Part shown: positions 6,277 to 8,795 of the stretch, one piece after another
Position numbering within the stretch: the stretch's first letter is position 1
Layout: the number at the start of each line of letters is the position of its first letter
Source: Acidobacterium sp.
GTDB taxonomy: Bacteria > Acidobacteriota > Terriglobia > Terriglobales > Acidobacteriaceae
Reading direction: 5' to 3'
Assembly: GCA_003152595.1 (NCBI GenBank)
Contig: PMAM01000012.1
Coordinates: 1-8,795, forward strand
DNA length: 8,795 nucleotides
Notes under the pieces: generated by a model
Seen by the model: only the letters and a program-made list of their open reading frames with translations
Databases searched by the model: none
Told to the model about the DNA's origin: nothing
Position numbers and translations under genes: made by a program

Positions 6277-6800
6277 AGGATCGTTTTCAACGCAGGAAAT
6301 GCCATGCGCAGCTCTCCCGGTTGCAGGGCTGTGCGCAACGAATGTCCTTCGGTGTAACGCAGGTGATCCGACGTGCGGGTCTTGTAAAGCAGCGTCCCGC
6401 CCGGAGCGAGAGCCGAAGGCAGAACAGGGAACTGCTCGCGCAGCAAACACCAGACAACGACGATCAGATCAAAAGGTGCTTTCGCGGCCGCCCACGCCAG
6501 CGATTCTTCGGCGGGTTCGCGTCGAAGCTGCAGCACAAACCGAGCCTCTTCGGCGCGCTTGCCGGCAATGGCCAGTCCTTCGTCGGAGAGGTCGGCGAGA
6601 GTAGCATCCCAGCCATGCCGGGCGAGCCACAGGGCATGCCGTCCCGCGCCCCCGGCCAGATCCAGAGCGCGTCCCGGTGCCAGGCGAGCACAGACCTCTA
6701 TAACAAATGGATCGGGTTCAAGGGATTGCCCCTCGCCCGCCAGGAATTTTGCGTTCCAGCGTTCGCGGTCGCTCGCCGTGCCGTTGGTCATCCTGGTCAT
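6216..6800 (-). CDS. Class I SAM-dependent methyltransferase
   Basis: A 194-residue methyltransferase of the Rossmann (class I) fold, of the small TehB/Methyltransf-25-like type. Motif I, the SAM-binding glycine loop, reads ALDLAGGAGRHALWLARHGW at 45-64, followed by the acidic end of strand 2 in ATLADLS (Asp70). The strand 4 region is FDLIVVVWCLLREQF, and APGGTLLYKTR is the post-motif III turn. The N-terminal RERWNAKF is common in this subfamily. The substrate cannot be inferred. The length is near the family minimum, with no extra domain. Start choice is uncertain: the ATG ending at 6800 is used, with another three codons on (ending 6791); neither has a strong ribosome site. It is convergent with the glycosyltransferase, overlapping it by 61 bp, and divergent from miaB. 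Confidence 0.85.
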   Translation of the reverse strand: MTRMTNGTASDRERWNAKFLAGEGQSLEPDPFVIEVCARLAPGRALDLAGGAGRHALWLARHGWDATLADLSDEGLAIAGKRAEEARFVLQLRREPAEESLAWAAAKAPFDLIVVVWCLLREQFPVLPSALAPGGTLLYKTRTSDHLRYTEGHSLRTALQPGELRMAFPALKTILYREANGVAELVARSGTGLG

Positions 6801-6838
6801 ATGACGCCAATGGGTCCGTCGAGTGCGTCACTCCCTCC

Positions 6839-6846
6839 GTTATACT
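6839..6846. promoter_or_regulatory. Candidate shared -10 element for miaB (+) and the methyltransferase (-)
   Basis: The plus strand has TATACT at 6841-6846, exactly six bases before the miaB ATG at 6853, so transcription would begin at or beside the start codon. The minus strand reads TATAAC over 6839-6844, about 38 bases before the methyltransferase start. Neither side has a recognisable -35 at normal spacing, so the call rests on the -10 words and their position. Confidence 0.4.
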
Positions 6847-6852
6847 CGGAGA

Positions 6853-8181
6853 ATGGCGGGGCAGAAAACCTTCTATCTGGAGACCTTTGGCTGCCAGATG
6901 AACGTGCATGACTCGGAAAAGGTCATCGGCACGCTCGAGCAGCAGGGCTACACCCAGGTGGAGACGGAGGAAGCCGCCGACCTGATCCTCTACAACACCT
7001 GCTCCATCCGCGATAAAGCCGAGCAAAAGGTCTTCCACCGCCTCAACGATTACAAGGCGCTCTACAAGCAGGGCAAGCGCTTCGGCGTGCTGGGCTGCGT
7101 CGCGCAGCAGGAAGGCGAGCGCATCTTCGAGCGCGCGCCGTATGTCTCGCTCGTGTCCGGATCGGCCTCGTACCGGCGGCTCCCCGAGATGTTGGTGCAG
7201 ATCGAACAGGGCGCCACACGCGTCACCGGCCTCGACGACCGCCAGACCGACGAGACCTTCGAGACCGAGTTCACCGCGCGGTCGAATCCCCATCGCGGAT
7301 ACATCACCATTATCGAGGGCTGTGACAAGTTCTGCGCCTACTGTGTGGTCCCCTACACCCGCGGCAAGGAGCGCAGCCGCAAGTCTGACTCGGTACTCAC
7401 CGAGGCGCGCCGCATGGCGGATGCGGGCTTCACAGAGATTCAACTGCTGGGGCAGAACGTGAACTCATACCGCGACCCGGACGGTAAGCGGACCTTCGCA
7501 GAGCTGCTCGCTGCCGTGGGCGAGGTCCCCGGCATCCGCCGCGTGCGCTTCACAACCTCCCATCCGAGAGACTTTACGCGGGACATCGTTGAGGCCATCG
7601 ACGCCGTGCCCTCGCTGTGCGATCACGTGCATCTGCCGGTGCAGAGCGGCTCATCGAAGGTATTGCGCTTAATGGCGCGCGAATATACGCGCGAGCAATA
7701 CCTGGAACGCATCGCATGGATCAAGAGCGCGAAGCGGACGATCAGCATGACCACCGACATCATCGCGGGATTCCCAGGCGAGACCGTTACGGACTTCGAA
7801 GAGACGCTGATGCTGCTCGATCAAGTCCAATACGACGGTGTTTTTGCCTTCAAATACTCGCCGCGGCCCAATACGCCGTCACTGTCCATGCCCGATTCGA
7901 TTCCCGACGAGGAAAAGTCGAAGCGCCTGCAGGTGTTGCTCGATCGCCAGCGCGAGATCCAGCGGGCAAACTACGAGAAGCACGTCGGGCAAATTCTGGA
8001 AACAATGGTCGAGGGGGTCAATCCGCAGCGCGGGCAGATCGTCGGGCGCACGTCGCAGAACAAGACGCTGAACTTCACGACCACGCAGCCGATCGCGCCC
8101 GCGCCCGGCGTCTATCTGCCCGTGCGCGTGACCAGAGCATTTCCGAATAGTCTTGTCGGGGAGGCAGTTCAGCTTCAGTAG
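6853..8181 (+). CDS. miaB: tRNA-2-methylthio-N6-dimethylallyladenosine synthase (MiaB)
   Basis: MiaB is a radical-SAM methylthiotransferase that adds a methylthio group to i6A at position 37 of tRNAs reading UNN codons, using two [4Fe-4S] clusters. The 442-residue product has the full family layout: an N-terminal UPF0004 domain with cluster cysteines C14 (FGCQMN), C50 (NTCSIR) and C82 (LGCVAQ); the radical-SAM CxxxCxxC at C157, C161 and C164 (EGCDKFCAYC); the conserved QLLGQNVNSY, HLPVQSGS and TDIIAGFPGET blocks; and a C-terminal TRAM RNA-binding domain over roughly the last 65 residues. NTCSIR and GQNVNSY favour MiaB over MtaB or RimO. The start at 6853 leads straight into QKTFYLETFGCQMN; an in-frame GTG at 6823 would add ten residues and place the -10-like TATACT inside the gene. 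GGAG at 6848-6851 is only one base from the ATG, too close for normal use. The gene is intact and followed closely by the DUF151 gene. Confidence 0.96.
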   Translation: MAGQKTFYLETFGCQMNVHDSEKVIGTLEQQGYTQVETEEAADLILYNTCSIRDKAEQKVFHRLNDYKALYKQGKRFGVLGCVAQQEGERIFERAPYVSLVSGSASYRRLPEMLVQIEQGATRVTGLDDRQTDETFETEFTARSNPHRGYITIIEGCDKFCAYCVVPYTRGKERSRKSDSVLTEARRMADAGFTEIQLLGQNVNSYRDPDGKRTFAELLAAVGEVPGIRRVRFTTSHPRDFTRDIVEAIDAVPSLCDHVHLPVQSGSSKVLRLMAREYTREQYLERIAWIKSAKRTISMTTDIIAGFPGETVTDFEETLMLLDQVQYDGVFAFKYSPRPNTPSLSMPDSIPDEEKSKRLQVLLDRQREIQRANYEKHVGQILETMVEGVNPQRGQIVGRTSQNKTLNFTTTQPIAPAPGVYLPVRVTRAFPNSLVGEAVQLQ

Positions 8182-8194
8182 AGCGAGGGACACG

Positions 8195-8683
8195 ATGGAA
8201 GTGGAAATGAAAATCCGGGGACTGATGGTCGATCCGTCGACGAACATGCCGGTCGTGATCCTGAAAGACCCAAAGAGCGAGGCGGTGCTGCCGATCTGGG
8301 TGGGCCTCTACGAGGCGAACGCCATCCAGATGGAAGTGGAGAAGGCCACCACAGCGCGGCCCCTGACCCATGATCTGCTGAAGAACGTCGTCATGGGGCT
8401 GAACGCGCAGGTACAGCGCGTGGTGGTCTCGGAGCTGCGCGGCGATACGTTCTACGCGGTGATCTGGATGGAACAGAACGGCGAAGTGGTTGCGATCGAC
8501 GCGCGGCCCTCGGACGCGCTGGCTCTGGCTCTCCGCTCCGACTGTCCCATCTTCGTCGCCGAAGAAGTGCTGCATGCGGCGAAAGTGCTGCCCACCGCCG
8601 CCGAAACCCAGCCCACCGAGCAGGACGTACGGAAATGGCTGGAGAACCTCGGCGACGAGGATTTAGGGAAGTACAAGATGTAA
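8195..8683 (+). CDS. DUF151 / bifunctional nuclease (BFN) family protein
   Basis: A 162-residue member of the DUF151 family, named for a plant protein with RNase and DNase activity; bacterial roles are poorly known. The core is plain: PVVILKD (19-25), LPIWVGLYEANAI (32-44), RPLTHDLL (55-62) and DARPSDALALALR (102-114), the most conserved block, followed by PIFVAEEVL. A charged tail of about 30 residues (EQDVRKWLENL and on) ends the protein. The ATG at 8195 is chosen because GAGG at 8185-8188 precedes it by six bases; the open frame extends further upstream only by overlapping miaB. It starts 13 bp after the miaB stop in the same direction, so cotranscription with miaB is likely, although a functional link is not established by this. 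Confidence 0.92.
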   Translation: MEVEMKIRGLMVDPSTNMPVVILKDPKSEAVLPIWVGLYEANAIQMEVEKATTARPLTHDLLKNVVMGLNAQVQRVVVSELRGDTFYAVIWMEQNGEVVAIDARPSDALALALRSDCPIFVAEEVLHAAKVLPTAAETQPTEQDVRKWLENLGDEDLGKYKM

Positions 8684-8760
8684 GCTTCGAGCGCTGACAC
8701 TCCCCCTGAGCGCCCTGCCTTTAGGCCGCGCCACATACACGCTGCTTCACAGGAGAGAGT
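8684..8760. other. Short intergenic gap after the DUF151 gene
   Basis: A GCGCT...AGCGC pairing with a 13-base loop follows the stop (about 8689-8711), but it is weak and lacks a T-run, so I do not call a terminator. AGGAGAG at 8751-8757 serves the next gene. Confidence 0.4.
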
Positions 8761-8795
8761 TTGATCGAGTGGTTGAAGCGGACGGCGTTCCGAGG
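8761..8795 (+). CDS. Start of a further gene, cut by the window end
   Basis: AGGAGAG (8751-8757) stands five bases upstream of the AGGAG core's end from a TTG codon at 8761, which opens the frame (M)IEWLKRTAFR to the last base. The ribosome site, spacing and basic amphipathic N-terminus favour a real gene start. Eleven residues are too few to name a family. It may belong to the miaB-DUF151 unit. Confidence 0.5.
   Translation, partial: MIEWLKRTAFR

Noticed and set aside
5533..6450. Long minus-strand open frame (305 codons) opposite the glycosyltransferase
   Set aside because: It is antisense to a clear GT-C gene, has no recognisable domain and is rich in Arg, Ala and Gly as expected for a shadow in GC-rich DNA.
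6165..6911. Plus-strand open frame across the methyltransferase and into miaB
   Set aside because: It lies opposite a well-supported methyltransferase and ends inside miaB; the translation shows no family features.
8755..8771. AGAGTTTGATC at 8757-8767 matches the start of bacterial 16S rRNA
   Set aside because: The match ends after 11 bases; the following bases do not give the TGGCTCAG and ATGAACGC continuation of 16S, and the context (ribosome site plus open frame) fits a gene start.
1..8795. CRISPR array, toxin-antitoxin or defence system
   Set aside because: No regularly spaced repeats, no small paired genes and no defence-family domains are visible on either strand.

Overview
The window looks like a segment of an Acidobacteriota (probably Terriglobia-type) chromosome. 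The evidence is a very large Oar-like TonB-dependent receptor with an N-terminal carboxypeptidase-regulatory-like domain, a family greatly expanded in that phylum, followed by a GC-rich block of housekeeping genes (a DUF3467 protein, a GT-C glycosyltransferase, a SAM methyltransferase, miaB and a DUF151/bifunctional-nuclease protein). Phylum assignment is inferred from gene content only.

Layout. Positions 24-3308 (minus) hold the receptor gene, with visibly lower GC than the right half. Positions 3309-4151 hold no intact gene. This stretch is a mosaic of debris: a possible stub of a second Oar-type N-terminus pointing the other way, a cluster of palindromes, a nearly pure G/T tract, a both-ends-truncated and frameshifted IS5-type transposase fragment, and short same-orientation repeats. 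At 4152-4190 (minus) lies the exact 5' half of a tRNA-Leu(UAG) gene, broken in the anticodon loop, with a good -10 element upstream. Beyond it, from about 4190 to the right end, composition and gene content become those of an ordinary chromosome. The tRNA half therefore looks like the edge of a genomic island or other insertion whose cargo includes the receptor; the far end and any integrase are outside the window.

Right part. A DUF3467 gene (4349-4639) is followed 11 bp later by a GT-C membrane glycosyltransferase (4651-6276), probably one transcription unit. A convergent SAM-dependent methyltransferase (6216-6800, minus) overlaps the glycosyltransferase 3' end by 61 bp. It is divergent from miaB (6853-8181), and the two may share a nearly symmetrical -10 element at 6839-6846, placed so that the miaB transcript would be leaderless or nearly so. 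A DUF151 protein (8195-8683) follows miaB after 13 bp, and a further gene starts at 8761 and runs off the window.

The island boundary at the split tRNA is the most interesting part. I found no clear undescribed multi-gene system: the coding genes belong to recognisable families.
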